Shown here piece after piece: positions 1 to 6,349 of a DNA stretch of 6,349 nt. Origin of the DNA: Accumulibacter sp. GTDB lineage: Bacteria; Pseudomonadota; Gammaproteobacteria; Burkholderiales; Rhodocyclaceae. Each line of letters begins with the position of its first letter. Positions within the stretch are counted from its first letter, which is position 1. The translations under genes were made by a program, and so were the position numbers. The DNA lies in contig JAIRZC010000067.1 in the NCBI GenBank assembly GCA_031267455.1, forward strand, positions 1 through 6,349, in the 5' to 3' direction. The notes under the pieces were generated by a model. That model had not been told where the DNA came from. It saw only the letters and a program-made list of their open reading frames with translations, and searched no databases.

Positions 1-235
1 CGACGCGATGGGAGACATCGATATCGTCGATTTTCCCACATTGCTGGTTTTTCGTGGGGGATACGTCCTTTTTTTCGGGCCGATGACGCCGCGCGCGGAT
101 ATTCTTCGCCGCCTGCTTGAAATGTTTGCCGCGCAGACGGTTTCCGAATCGCGCGATTACGCGTTTTCTTCTCCCGATCACGCGTCGTGGCAGGCGAACG
201 GGGATATCGCCGCATTACGCGGGATCGGCGCTTGA
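1..235 (+). CDS. Thioredoxin-fold protein, C-terminal fragment (5' end outside the window)
   Basis: This is the last 77 codons of a gene whose start lies left of the window; the reading frame begins at base 2 and ends at TGA 233-235. The visible segment opens with an Ile/Val-rich strand followed by FPTLLVFRGG and a LFFGP turn, then a helix (ILRRLLEMF). This matches the second half of a thioredoxin fold, where the Pro after Phe would be the cis-proline facing the active site. The Cys-X-X-Cys motif, if present, would be in the missing N-terminal half, so redox activity cannot be judged. After the fold there is a tail of about 30 polar residues with no recognised motif. It converges on the methyltransferase gene at 317-1180 with 81 bases between, where I see no clear terminator. 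The fold is fairly secure; the specific role (thiol exchange, chaperone-like) is unknown. Confidence 0.65.
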   Translation, partial: DAMGDIDIVDFPTLLVFRGGYVLFFGPMTPRADILRRLLEMFAAQTVSESRDYAFSSPDHASWQANGDIAALRGIGA

Positions 236-316
236 TTTTGTCCGCGGACCGGCGGAAAAGCGCTTGTAAGCGGACGGCGATCGATTCATTGCTCCGCGCT
301 GAAACGAGGACGCGAA

Positions 317-1180
317 TTACTGCAATCGCTCCAAATCCGGCGCGGGGTTTTTCGTGGAAACAGGGTTCGGGCCTGGGCGATCGGCAGTCTCGCGGAGTCG
401 ATAGAGGTAGAGCTGGGTTTCCCGCGCGTCGCCGATCTCGACGACCTCGTCGGGAGAAAGTCCTGGAACCGCGAAACTGTTGCTGATGAGAAGAGAGCCG
501 GGCCGCATTTCGGCGCGGAGCTTCTCCCACAGCGGCGCCATCGGCGCGGGGGAGAGAAAGGCGTAGACGACATCGTAGTCCGACAACGGAGTTTTCCAGA
601 AATCCCCCCAGAGCCAGGCGCAGTTGGGGATTCCCCGAGTTCTGATGAAACCGAGCAGCCAGACTGCGGGCGCGTTTTCTATTCCGGAAACGCGCGCGTC
701 CGGGAGCGATCGGGCGATGGGGCGGATAAGGCTGCCGATCCCCGCGCCGAGATCGATGAAGCGCGTCGAAGGCGTGTTTCCAACGATTTCCGCGACGAGC
801 GCGGCGGTCGCGCGGTTCGAAAAATAAAGCGGAATCCGGCCGCCCGGCGAGCCACGATAAAAGACCAGCAACACGACGAAAACGAGCAGGAACCAGCCTG
901 GAGCGACGGCGAGCGTATGGATTTTCCAGAGCAGCGGGACGAAGAGCGTGTGAATCGCGCGCCGCCACCAAGCCTCACGCGCGAACGACGCGATCAAGAA
1001 GGCGATGCCGCCGATCGCGAAGGCCGCTTCCGGCCACGGCGCGTGCTCGTTACGCAAGCCGTAATACGGCCAGATCGACGAAGCGGCGATGATCACGGCG
1101 GCCAACTGCGGCGCCAGAAACCGGAAAAAGGCGTTTGTTTCCGGCGCGATGTCGCCGTTTTCGGATTCCGGTTTCCTCAT
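317..1180 (-). CDS. Membrane-anchored class I SAM-dependent methyltransferase (predicted)
   Basis: A 287-residue protein read from ATG at 1180-1178 to TAA at 319-317. Residues about 20-38, 51-67 and 93-108 are hydrophobic and look like membrane segments, with an Arg/Trp-rich stretch (68-75) between. The catalytic part follows: motif I FIDLGAGIGS at 141-150 binds S-adenosylmethionine, an acidic GIEN at 166-169 would hold the ribose hydroxyls, and YAFLSPAPM at 206-214 sits where the post-motif strand is expected. The Pro/Asn-rich tail from about 268 looks disordered. The order (membrane anchor, motif I, then DFWKTPLSDYDVVYAFLSP) resembles the FAM173/ATPSCKMT type of lysine methyltransferase, but this is a resemblance by eye and the substrate is unknown. 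An upstream in-frame ATG at 1252 would add 24 residues rich in Ser, Arg and Pro; I prefer 1180 because the sequence before it looks unlike the protein. Neither start has a good Shine-Dalgarno. Confidence 0.78.
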   Translation of the reverse strand: MRKPESENGDIAPETNAFFRFLAPQLAAVIIAASSIWPYYGLRNEHAPWPEAAFAIGGIAFLIASFAREAWWRRAIHTLFVPLLWKIHTLAVAPGWFLLVFVVLLVFYRGSPGGRIPLYFSNRATAALVAEIVGNTPSTRFIDLGAGIGSLIRPIARSLPDARVSGIENAPAVWLLGFIRTRGIPNCAWLWGDFWKTPLSDYDVVYAFLSPAPMAPLWEKLRAEMRPGSLLISNSFAVPGLSPDEVVEIGDARETQLYLYRLRETADRPGPNPVSTKNPAPDLERLQ

Positions 1181-1328
1181 GGCGGTGCTCAGCGACTCGG
1201 GTGGCGGTGACCGGCGAGGCGAAAAGCCGCACCGGGAGAAGCATCCGGGCATTTCCGAAAACGGTTCGCCAAGGCTTGCGGGTAGAGGAGCGCGGCAGGA
1301 TTTTCGTCCACGGCGTCGAAAAGAGTGT

Positions 1329-1358
1329 TTGACAAACCCACTTATAAAATGTCAGAAT
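1329..1358 (+). promoter_or_regulatory. Sigma70-type promoter of the tRNA-tuf operon
   Basis: A perfect -35 box TTGACA lies at 1329-1334. After an 18-base spacer comes CAGAAT at 1353-1358, a 4/6 match to TATAAT, preceded by TG at 1350-1351 in the position of an extended -10. Transcription would start near 1365, less than 10 bases before tRNA-Tyr, leaving a short 5' leader for RNase P to remove. The -35 box is inside the imperfect palindrome GTTTGACAAAC (1327-1337). This is the only convincing promoter I find ahead of tuf. The rest of the divergent gap (1181-1328) shows no other motif, and I see no promoter there for the minus-strand methyltransferase. Inferred from sequence only. Confidence 0.65.
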
Positions 1359-1373
1359 TCACGGTTCAGACTT

Positions 1374-1458
1374 GGAGGGATACCCAAGCGGTCAACGGGA
1401 TCAGACTGTAAATCTGACGGCTCAGCCTTCGAAGGTTCGAATCCTTCTCCCTCCACCA
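1374..1458 (+). tRNA. tRNA-Tyr (anticodon GTA)
   Basis: The acceptor stem GGAGGGA (1374-1380) pairs with TCCCTCC (1448-1454), followed by discriminator A1455 and an encoded CCA (1456-1458). The anticodon stem TCAGA/TCTGA (1401-1405 and 1413-1417) encloses loop CTGTAAA with GTA at 1408-1410. At 85 bases it has the long variable arm expected of bacterial tRNA-Tyr, a class II tRNA, and a normal T loop TTCGAAT. It is the first gene of the tRNA-Tyr/Gly/Thr-tuf transcript, the same order as tyrU-glyT-thrT-tufB in E. coli. An equivalent of the E. coli upstream thrU is absent here. Confidence 0.97.
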
Positions 1459-1512
1459 GAAAGAAAAGCCGTTGTTGCGATTTTAATGCAGGTTTGCGGG
1501 CCAGTGGTTAAA

Positions 1513-1586
1513 GCGGGTGTAGCTCAATGGTAGAGCCGAAGCCTTCCAAGCTTAAGACGAGGGTTCGATTCCCTTCACCCGCTCCA
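1513..1586 (+). tRNA. tRNA-Gly (anticodon TCC)
   Basis: The acceptor stem GCGGGTG (1513-1519) pairs with CACCCGC (1576-1582), then discriminator T1583 and encoded CCA (1584-1586). The D stem is GCTC/GAGC. The anticodon loop CTTCCAA (1543-1549) places TCC at 1545-1547, reading GGA and GGG. The anticodon stem GAAGC/GCTTA has four Watson-Crick pairs, and its outermost position (27-43) is a G·A mismatch. T loop is TTCGATT. It lies 54 bases after tRNA-Tyr and is probably cut from the same precursor. The downstream tuf gene uses GGG and GGA for more than half of its glycines, the codons this tRNA reads. Confidence 0.96.
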
Positions 1587-1630
1587 TCGCCGGCGCTGGA
1601 AAGGACTCGCTCGTTCGGGTCGGACGGGAT

Positions 1631-1705
<75 letters not shown>

Positions 1706-1754
1706 AGGCGCCTGATCATGGATAGTTGATTTTTATTTTTCGAGGTATCGGCTT

Positions 1755-2945
<1,191 letters not shown>

Positions 2946-2959
2946 AAAGCGGGTCGGAC

Positions 2960-2988
2960 GGGCGTTCCTGTGGATGGAACGCCCTTTT
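2960..2988 (+). terminator. Intrinsic terminator after tuf
   Basis: GGGCGTTCC (2960-2968) and GGAACGCCC (2976-2984) form a perfect 9-base-pair stem with a 7-base loop, followed at once by TTTT then CT (2985-2990). It lies 14 bases after the tuf stop codon. The T-run is short, so some read-through into tRNA-Trp is plausible. Confidence 0.88.
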
Positions 2989-2995
2989 CTGCCGC

Positions 2996-3071
2996 AGGGG
3001 TATAGCTCAACTGGCAGAGCGTCGGTCTCCAAAACCGAAGGTTGGGGGTTCGATTCCCTCTGCCCCTGCCA
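2996..3071 (+). tRNA. tRNA-Trp (anticodon CCA)
   Basis: The acceptor stem AGGGGTA (2996-3002) pairs with TGCCCCT (3061-3067, one T·G pair), followed by discriminator G3068 and encoded CCA (3069-3071). The anticodon stem TCGGT/ACCGA encloses CTCCAAA with CCA at 3029-3031. T loop is TTCGATT. tRNA-Trp between tuf and secE is a common proteobacterial arrangement. It begins 7 bases after the T-run of the tuf terminator and ends 26 bases before secE, so it is probably transcribed together with secE-nusG. I cannot locate a promoter of its own. Confidence 0.97.
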
Positions 3072-3097
3072 TTGTTTTTTGATGAAAAGCCGATGAC

Positions 3098-3451
3098 ATG
3101 GCCGATAAAATAAAATTCTCGCTGGCGTTGCTTTGTCTTGCCGCCGGAATCGCCGCGTTCTATTTCCTGGCCGAATACGCCGCGATCTGGCGCGTCTTGG
3201 CGGTTCTCGCCGGCTTTGGCGTCTCGGCGGCAATCGCGTGGAAGACCGAACCGGGTCAGGCTTTTTTCGCGTTCGCCGGAGAATCGGTCTCGGAGACGAA
3301 GAAAGTCGTCTGGCCGTCGCGCAAGGAGACGATGCAATTCACCGGCCTCGTTTTCGCTTTTGTCATCGTCCTGGCACTCGTTCTCTGGGTTGCCGACAAA
3401 GGTATCGAGTGGTTGTTGTATGACTTGGTTCTTGGATGGAGGAAGCCGTGA
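3098..3451 (+). CDS. secE: Preprotein translocase subunit SecE
   Basis: A 117-residue inner-membrane protein, the small essential partner that clamps SecY in the SecYEG export channel. It has the three-span proteobacterial form: hydrophobic segments at about 7-26, 31-49 and 83-104. The conserved cytoplasmic amphipathic region [12 protein letters not shown] lies at 66-77, before the last and functionally essential span. ATG at 3098 is preceded by only a weak GAAAAG (3084-3089). There is no in-frame alternative start close by. It follows tRNA-Trp by 26 bases, and its last codons overlap the nusG start (GTGA, stop TGA at 3449-3451) and contain the nusG ribosome-binding site. Residues after 105 form a short C-terminal tail. 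Confidence 0.96.
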   Translation: MADKIKFSLALLCLAAGIAAFYFLAEYAAIWRVLAVLAGFGVSAAIAWKTEPGQAFFAFAGESVSETKKVVWPSRKETMQFTGLVFAFVIVLALVLWVADKGIEWLLYDLVLGWRKP

Positions 3452-3981
3452 GCAAGCGCTGGTATGTCGTCCACGTCTATTCGGGTTTCGAGAAGACCGT
3501 GCAGCGCGCCTTGGGCGAACGCATCCTGCGGAACGGGATGGAAGATGTCTTTGGTCGCGTTCTCGTGCCTTCCGAGGAGGTCGTCGAACTGAAAGCGGGG
3601 CAGAAAAGCGTTTCCGAGCGCAAGTTTTTTCCGGGTTACGTGCTGGTCGAGATGGAGATGAACGACGAGTCGTGGCATCTCGTCAAAAGCATACCCAAGG
3701 TAACGGGCTTCATCGGCGGGTCGGCCAACAAGCCGACGCCAATTTCCGAGAAAGAAGCCGAAAAGATCATGCAGCAGATTCAAGAAGGCGTCGAAAAACC
3801 CCGTCCCAAGGTTCTGTTCGAACCCGGAGAAATCGTTCGCGTCAAGGATGGGCCGTTTACCGACTTCAATGGCATCGTCGAGTACGTCAATTACGAGAAA
3901 AACCGTTTGCGCGTTTCGGTGACCATCTTCGGGCGCGCGACACCGGTCGAATTGGAATTCGGCCAGATCGAAAAGGGCTGA
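3448..3981 (+). CDS. nusG: Transcription termination/antitermination factor NusG
   Basis: A 177-residue factor that binds RNA polymerase through its N-terminal NGN domain (about 4-115) and Rho or ribosomal protein S10 through its C-terminal KOW domain (about 126-160). Visible hallmarks are [11 protein letters not shown] at 5-15, [10 protein letters not shown] at 60-69, VTGFIGG at 85-91 and the KOW core [13 protein letters not shown] at 130-142. I choose the GTG at 3448 over the in-frame ATG at 3436: GTG gives the family's usual MSKRWYVVH start, and a strong GGAGGA (3438-3443) sits 4 bases before it, whereas that sequence would lie inside the longer protein. The GTGA overlap with secE implies translational coupling. 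Length is close to the usual 180. Confidence 0.97.
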   Translation: MSKRWYVVHVYSGFEKTVQRALGERILRNGMEDVFGRVLVPSEEVVELKAGQKSVSERKFFPGYVLVEMEMNDESWHLVKSIPKVTGFIGGSANKPTPISEKEAEKIMQQIQEGVEKPRPKVLFEPGEIVRVKDGPFTDFNGIVEYVNYEKNRLRVSVTIFGRATPVELEFGQIEKG

Positions 3982-4062
3982 TTCGCAAAAAAACGTTGGA
4001 TCGTCCCGTTCGTTTTCCGGGGAGCGCGCAGCGCGTTTGCACCCGTTTCAAGGAGATTAACC
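3982..4062 (+). promoter_or_regulatory. nusG-rplK intergenic region with rplK ribosome-binding site
   Basis: An 81-base gap. AAGGAG at 4050-4055 is a strong Shine-Dalgarno 7 bases before the GTG start of rplK and fixes that start. In E. coli a promoter and the L1 repressor-binding site lie in the corresponding place. Here I find no convincing -35/-10 pair. Two weak helices are possible: AAAACG (3990-3995) with CGTTTT (4011-4016), and a small CGCG hairpin at 4025-4035. Neither can be claimed as the L1 site from sequence alone. No terminator-like stem is seen after nusG, so read-through from secE-nusG into rplK is likely. Confidence 0.4.
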
Positions 4063-4494
4063 GTGGCAAAGAAAATCGTTGGTTTCATCAAGTTGCAAGT
4101 GCCGGCCGGCAAGGCTAATCCCTCGCCGCCGATCGGCCCCGCGCTCGGCCAGCGCGGCCTGAACATCATGGAATTCTGCAAAGCCTTCAACGCGCAGACG
4201 CAAAGCCTGGAACCGGGACTTCCGATTCCCGTGGTCATCACCGCCTTCGCGGATAAGAGCTTTACTTTCGTCATGAAGAAGCCGCCGGCATCGGTGCTGA
4301 TCAGGAAGGCCGCGGGCGTTCAAAAAGGGAGTCCTATACCGCACAGGGACAAGGTCGGAAAATTGACGCGCGCGCAGTGCGAAGCGATAGCGGCGCAGAA
4401 AATGCCCGATTTGACGGCGGTCGACATGGAGGCGGCCGTCCGCACGATCGCGGGCAGCGCTCGATCGATGGGTATCACGGTGGAGGGACTTTGA
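4063..4494 (+). CDS. rplK: 50S ribosomal protein L11
   Basis: A 143-residue protein that binds the GTPase-associated region of 23S rRNA at the base of the L12 stalk and takes part in factor binding and the stringent response. The N-terminal domain (1-72) carries the proline-rich segment [14 protein letters not shown] at 19-32. The C-terminal RNA-binding domain (about 76-143) contains [15 protein letters not shown] at 89-103 and [11 protein letters not shown] at 128-138. Length is standard. The start is GTG with AAGGAG 7 bases upstream. Lys3/Lys4 and Lys40 lie near positions trimethylated by PrmA in E. coli. It is 1 base from rplA, the pair forming a unit expected to be repressed by L1. Confidence 0.98.
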   Translation: MAKKIVGFIKLQVPAGKANPSPPIGPALGQRGLNIMEFCKAFNAQTQSLEPGLPIPVVITAFADKSFTFVMKKPPASVLIRKAAGVQKGSPIPHRDKVGKLTRAQCEAIAAQKMPDLTAVDMEAAVRTIAGSARSMGITVEGL

Positions 4495-4495
4495 C

Positions 4496-5185
4496 ATGGC
4501 CAGGCTGAGTAAACGCCAGAGGGTCTTCGAAGGCAAGATCGATCGCGCGAAATATTATCCGCTCTCCGAGGCATTGAATTTCGCGAGGGAATGCGCGACG
4601 GCGAAATTCGACGAATCGATCGATGTGTCGGTCAGCCTGGGCGTCGACCCGCGCAAATCGGACCAAGTCGTCCGCGGTTCGGTTGTCCTGCCCGCGGGTA
4701 TCGGAAAGACCGTTCGCGTTGCCGTTTTCGCGCAGGGGGAAAAGGCTGATCTCGCCAAGGCCGCGGGCGCGGATGTCGTCGGCTTCGACGACCTCGCGGC
4801 GGAAATCAAGGCCGGAAAACTTGATTTCGACGTCGTGATCGCCGCGCCGGACTGCATGCGCGTCGTCGGGCAGCTCGGGCAGATTCTCGGTCCGCGGGGA
4901 TTGATGCCGAATCCGAAGGTTGGAACGGTGACAGCGGATGTCGCGACAGGAGTCAGGAACGCCAAGGGCGGGCAGGTTCAGTATCGAACCGACCGCGCCG
5001 GCCTCATTCACAGCACGATCGGGCGCGCGTCGTTCGATCCGGGGAAGCTCGAGGAAAACCTGAAGGCTCTCGTCGATGCCCTGATGAAAGCCAAGCCGGC
5101 CACATCGAAGGGACAGTATTTGAGAAGGATTTCCGTCTCCAGCACGATGGGGCCGGGGGTGCGCGTGGATTTATCCTCGCTTTGA
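4496..5185 (+). CDS. rplA: 50S ribosomal protein L1
   Basis: A 229-residue protein of the mobile L1 stalk, which helps release deacylated tRNA from the E site and, in studied proteobacteria, represses translation of its own rplK-rplA message. The family signature is clear: [24 protein letters not shown] at roughly 123-146, shown here in part as [10 protein letters not shown] (131-140). The start region ([24 protein letters not shown], about 38-61) and the end region ([15 protein letters not shown], 211-225) complete the two-part domain I. ATG at 4496 is 1 base after the rplK stop, with GGAGG (4482-4486) inside the rplK end, so coupled translation is expected. Length is standard. Confidence 0.98.
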   Translation: MARLSKRQRVFEGKIDRAKYYPLSEALNFARECATAKFDESIDVSVSLGVDPRKSDQVVRGSVVLPAGIGKTVRVAVFAQGEKADLAKAAGADVVGFDDLAAEIKAGKLDFDVVIAAPDCMRVVGQLGQILGPRGLMPNPKVGTVTADVATGVRNAKGGQVQYRTDRAGLIHSTIGRASFDPGKLEENLKALVDALMKAKPATSKGQYLRRISVSSTMGPGVRVDLSSL

Positions 5186-5249
5186 GTATTTTGAAAGGGC
5201 CGATCGGCCCCCGAAGGACTTTGGGACGCCGGCATTGTCCGGCGGATCG
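5186..5249 (+). promoter_or_regulatory. Paired hairpins after rplA (5' part of the rplA-rplJ gap)
   Basis: Two perfect inverted repeats lie just after the rplA stop: the 14-base palindrome GGGCCGATCGGCCC (5197-5210), and CGCCGG/CCGGCG (5227-5232 and 5239-5244) with a 6-base loop. Neither is followed by a T-run on the + strand, so I do not call a terminator. They may form the 5' side of the L10 leader or protect the rplKA message end. No convincing promoter is seen here; TTGAAA (5191-5196) lacks a -10 partner. Confidence 0.4.
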
Positions 5250-5327
5250 TCAAAGACCGCAGGTGCGGATGACCGCGGCAGGGTTTGAAGCTTAAATGTC
5301 TCGCGGCCTGCGCAGACGGTGAAACCC
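5250..5327 (+). promoter_or_regulatory. L10-type ribosomal protein leader (binding site for the L10-L12 complex)
   Basis: The flanking sequences CAAAGACCGCAGGTGC (5251-5266) and CCTGCGCAGACGGTG (5307-5321) match what I know of the bacterial L10 leader. ACCG (5256-5259) pairs with CGGT (5317-5320) and CAGG (5260-5263) with CCTG (5307-5310). This leaves CGCAGA (5311-5316) as a one-sided internal loop, as in the kink-turn that imitates the L10 site on 23S rRNA. An inner stem CCGCG (5273-5277) / CGCGG (5302-5306) closes a 24-base loop. In E. coli, L10(L12)4 binding here represses translation of rplJ and rplL. It ends about 110 bases before the rplJ start. Confidence 0.85.
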
Positions 5328-5386
5328 GAACTGGATAGTTGCAGTTGCTTTGACTGAAGACGTTCTGGATTCCGGTCGCCGTGGGG

Positions 5387-5422
5387 CGGCGCGTTCTGAT
5401 GAATGCGCCGTGTTTTGATTTT
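5387..5422 (+). terminator. Candidate attenuator hairpin before rplJ
   Basis: CGGCGC (5387-5392) pairs with GCGCCG (5405-5410) around a 12-base loop and is followed by the T-rich, interrupted run TGTTTTGATTTT (5411-5422). It sits directly before the rplJ Shine-Dalgarno. A competing hairpin CGCC (5377-5380) / GGCG (5388-5391) would use the same bases. The shape suits transcription attenuation, but the stem is short and the T-run is broken; it may be only a leader hairpin. Confidence 0.35.
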
Positions 5423-5438
5423 AAAGGAGGAAAGGCCT

Positions 5439-5936
5439 ATGGGTCTCAATCTCGATGAGAAAAAAGCCGTCGTGGCCGAAGTCGCGGAACAAATAGCGAC
5501 GGCTCAGAGCATCGTCCTTGCCGAGTACAACGGAATCCAGGTTCCCGGAATGACGAAGTTGCGCGCGCAGGCGCGTAAGTCGGGCGTTTATCTGCGCGTC
5601 CTGAAAAACACGCTGGTGCGCCGCGCGGTCGGGGGGACGCCGTTCGCGGGTCTTGCCGAATATATGAAAGGCCCGTTGATCTACGGAATTTCGAAGGACC
5701 CGATTTCCGCTGCGAAAGTTCTCCACGAGTTTTCGAAAGGAAACGACAAACTGTCGCTCAAAGCGGGTTCTTGCGCGGGCGATACGCTCGACAGGGACCG
5801 CGTTCTCGCGTTGGCGTCGATTCCTGGCCGTGAAGAGCTTTTGGCGCGCCTTCTAGGCGTCATGCAGGCGCCTGTTTCAGGATTGGCCGCCACGCTCGAC
5901 GCGCTTTCGAAGAAGCGCGCGGAAGCGCTCGCCTAG
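5439..5936 (+). CDS. rplJ: 50S ribosomal protein L10
   Basis: A 165-residue protein that anchors L12 dimers to the ribosome, forming the stalk that recruits EF-Tu and EF-G, and that as L10(L12)4 represses its own operon. The N-terminal RNA-binding domain is clear: [15 protein letters not shown] at 1-15, [17 protein letters not shown] at 26-42, and LKNTLVRRA at 55-63. The C-terminal helix (about 131-163, [25 protein letters not shown]) is the L12-dimer binding spine. ATG at 5439 has an excellent AAGGAGG (5424-5430) 8 bases ahead. The in-frame ATG at 5403 would place this Shine-Dalgarno inside the gene and add 12 residues foreign to the family. Length is standard. Confidence 0.98.
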   Translation: MGLNLDEKKAVVAEVAEQIATAQSIVLAEYNGIQVPGMTKLRAQARKSGVYLRVLKNTLVRRAVGGTPFAGLAEYMKGPLIYGISKDPISAAKVLHEFSKGNDKLSLKAGSCAGDTLDRDRVLALASIPGREELLARLLGVMQAPVSGLAATLDALSKKRAEALA

Positions 5937-5993
5937 ACGGATATTTGTTTCATCAACCCTTTGTAAACATTCGGATTTTGGAGTTTATTTATC

Positions 5994-6349
5994 ATGGCCA
6001 TCAGCAAAGAAGATATCCTCGAAGCCGTCGGAAATATGACGGTATTGGAGCTAAATGATCTCGTCAAGGCGCTCGAAGAAAAATTCGGCGTTTCCGCCGC
6101 CCTGGCGCTCGCCGGCCCGGCGACAGGCGCGGCCGGAGCAGCGCTGGTCGAGGAGCAGACGGAATTTACCGTCCATTTGCAGGGTATCGGCGAAAAGAAA
6201 GTCGAAGTCATCAAGGTCGTCCGCGCGGTGACGGGGCTTGGATTAAAAGAAGCCAAGGACCTCGTCGATAGTGCGCCCAAGCCTGTCAAGGAAGCGATTC
6301 CGAAGGCCGACGCCGAAGCCATCAAGAAACAGCTCGAAGACGCGGGCGC
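5994..6349 (+). CDS. rplL: 50S ribosomal protein L7/L12 (3' end cut by the window)
   Basis: 118 complete codons of L12, probably only a few residues short of the full length of about 124. It is the multi-copy stalk protein that contacts translation factors. The N-terminal dimerisation domain (1-30) contains [19 protein letters not shown] at 14-32. A flexible Ala/Gly-rich hinge follows (about 34-52), then the C-terminal factor-binding domain with [22 protein letters not shown] in the 60s to 80s and the conserved [15 protein letters not shown] at 5994 is preceded by GGAG (5980-5983) at 10 bases. It lies 57 bases after rplJ with no terminator between, so L10 and L12 share a message. L12 is needed at higher copy number than L10, so this start should be the more efficient one. 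Confidence 0.97.
   Translation, partial: MAISKEDILEAVGNMTVLELNDLVKALEEKFGVSAALALAGPATGAAGAALVEEQTEFTVHLQGIGEKKVEVIKVVRAVTGLGLKEAKDLVDSAPKPVKEAIPKADAEAIKKQLEDAG

Noticed and set aside
236..316. A bidirectional terminator between the thioredoxin-fold gene and the methyltransferase
   Set aside because: GTCCGCGGAC (240-249) and AAGCGCTT (258-265) are palindromes, but neither has a proper stem-loop followed by a T-run on either strand.
1181..1252. Longer methyltransferase with 24 extra N-terminal residues
   Set aside because: The added stretch is Ser/Arg/Pro-rich, lacks a Shine-Dalgarno and does not resemble a signal or membrane segment. Start choice remains somewhat uncertain.
3079..3111. A secE promoter formed by TTGATG and GATAAA
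   Set aside because: Spacing is 19-21 bases and the start would lie inside secE.
3138..4118. A 326-codon + strand open frame across secE, nusG and the rplK start
   Set aside because: It is an Arg/Ser-rich out-of-frame shadow of three certain genes, with no motif or ribosome-binding site.
5403..5438. In-frame ATG 12 codons upstream of rplJ
   Set aside because: The strong AAGGAGG at 5424-5430 serves the ATG at 5439, and L10 proteins begin at MGLNL-like sequences.

Overview
This window looks like chromosomal DNA of a betaproteobacterium, moderately GC-rich. The evidence is the gene order (tRNA-Tyr, tRNA-Gly, tRNA-Thr, tuf, tRNA-Trp, secE, nusG, rplK, rplA, rplJ, rplL) and protein sequences that read as betaproteobacterial EF-Tu, L11 and L1. 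This is recalled family knowledge; no search was run, and I do not name a genus.

Layout. At the left edge is the 3' end of a thioredoxin-fold gene (+ strand, 1-235). It converges on a minus-strand gene (317-1180) for a predicted membrane-anchored SAM-dependent methyltransferase. A roughly 190-base divergent gap (1181-1373) carries a good sigma70-type promoter reading right. Then come three tRNA genes with encoded CCA ends (Tyr-GTA, Gly-TCC, Thr-GGT) and tuf, followed by a strong intrinsic terminator. Seven bases past its T-run, tRNA-Trp (CCA) begins. Then follow secE and nusG (overlapping), rplK and rplA (1 base apart), a 253-base gap holding an L10-type autoregulatory leader, rplJ, and rplL, which is cut by the window end only a few codons short of the usual family length. 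By analogy rpoB would follow outside the window.

How the genes work together. This is a growth-rate block of the translation machinery. The tRNAs and EF-Tu supply and deliver aminoacyl-tRNA. SecE is part of the protein-export channel. NusG couples RNA polymerase to Rho or the ribosome. L11, L1, L10 and L12 form the L1 stalk and the GTPase-associated stalk where EF-Tu acts. Expected feedback is by L1 on the rplK-rplA message and by L10(L12)4 on the rplJ leader; the second is directly supported by a recognisable leader motif.

The window is mostly conserved core genome and I see no undescribed defence or mobile system. The points most worth a second look are: a possible attenuator and a possible pseudoknot in the rplJ leader; tuf codon use unlike its neighbours, with a switch near the 3' end; the terminator lying directly before tRNA-Trp with no visible promoter between; and the membrane-anchored methyltransferase.
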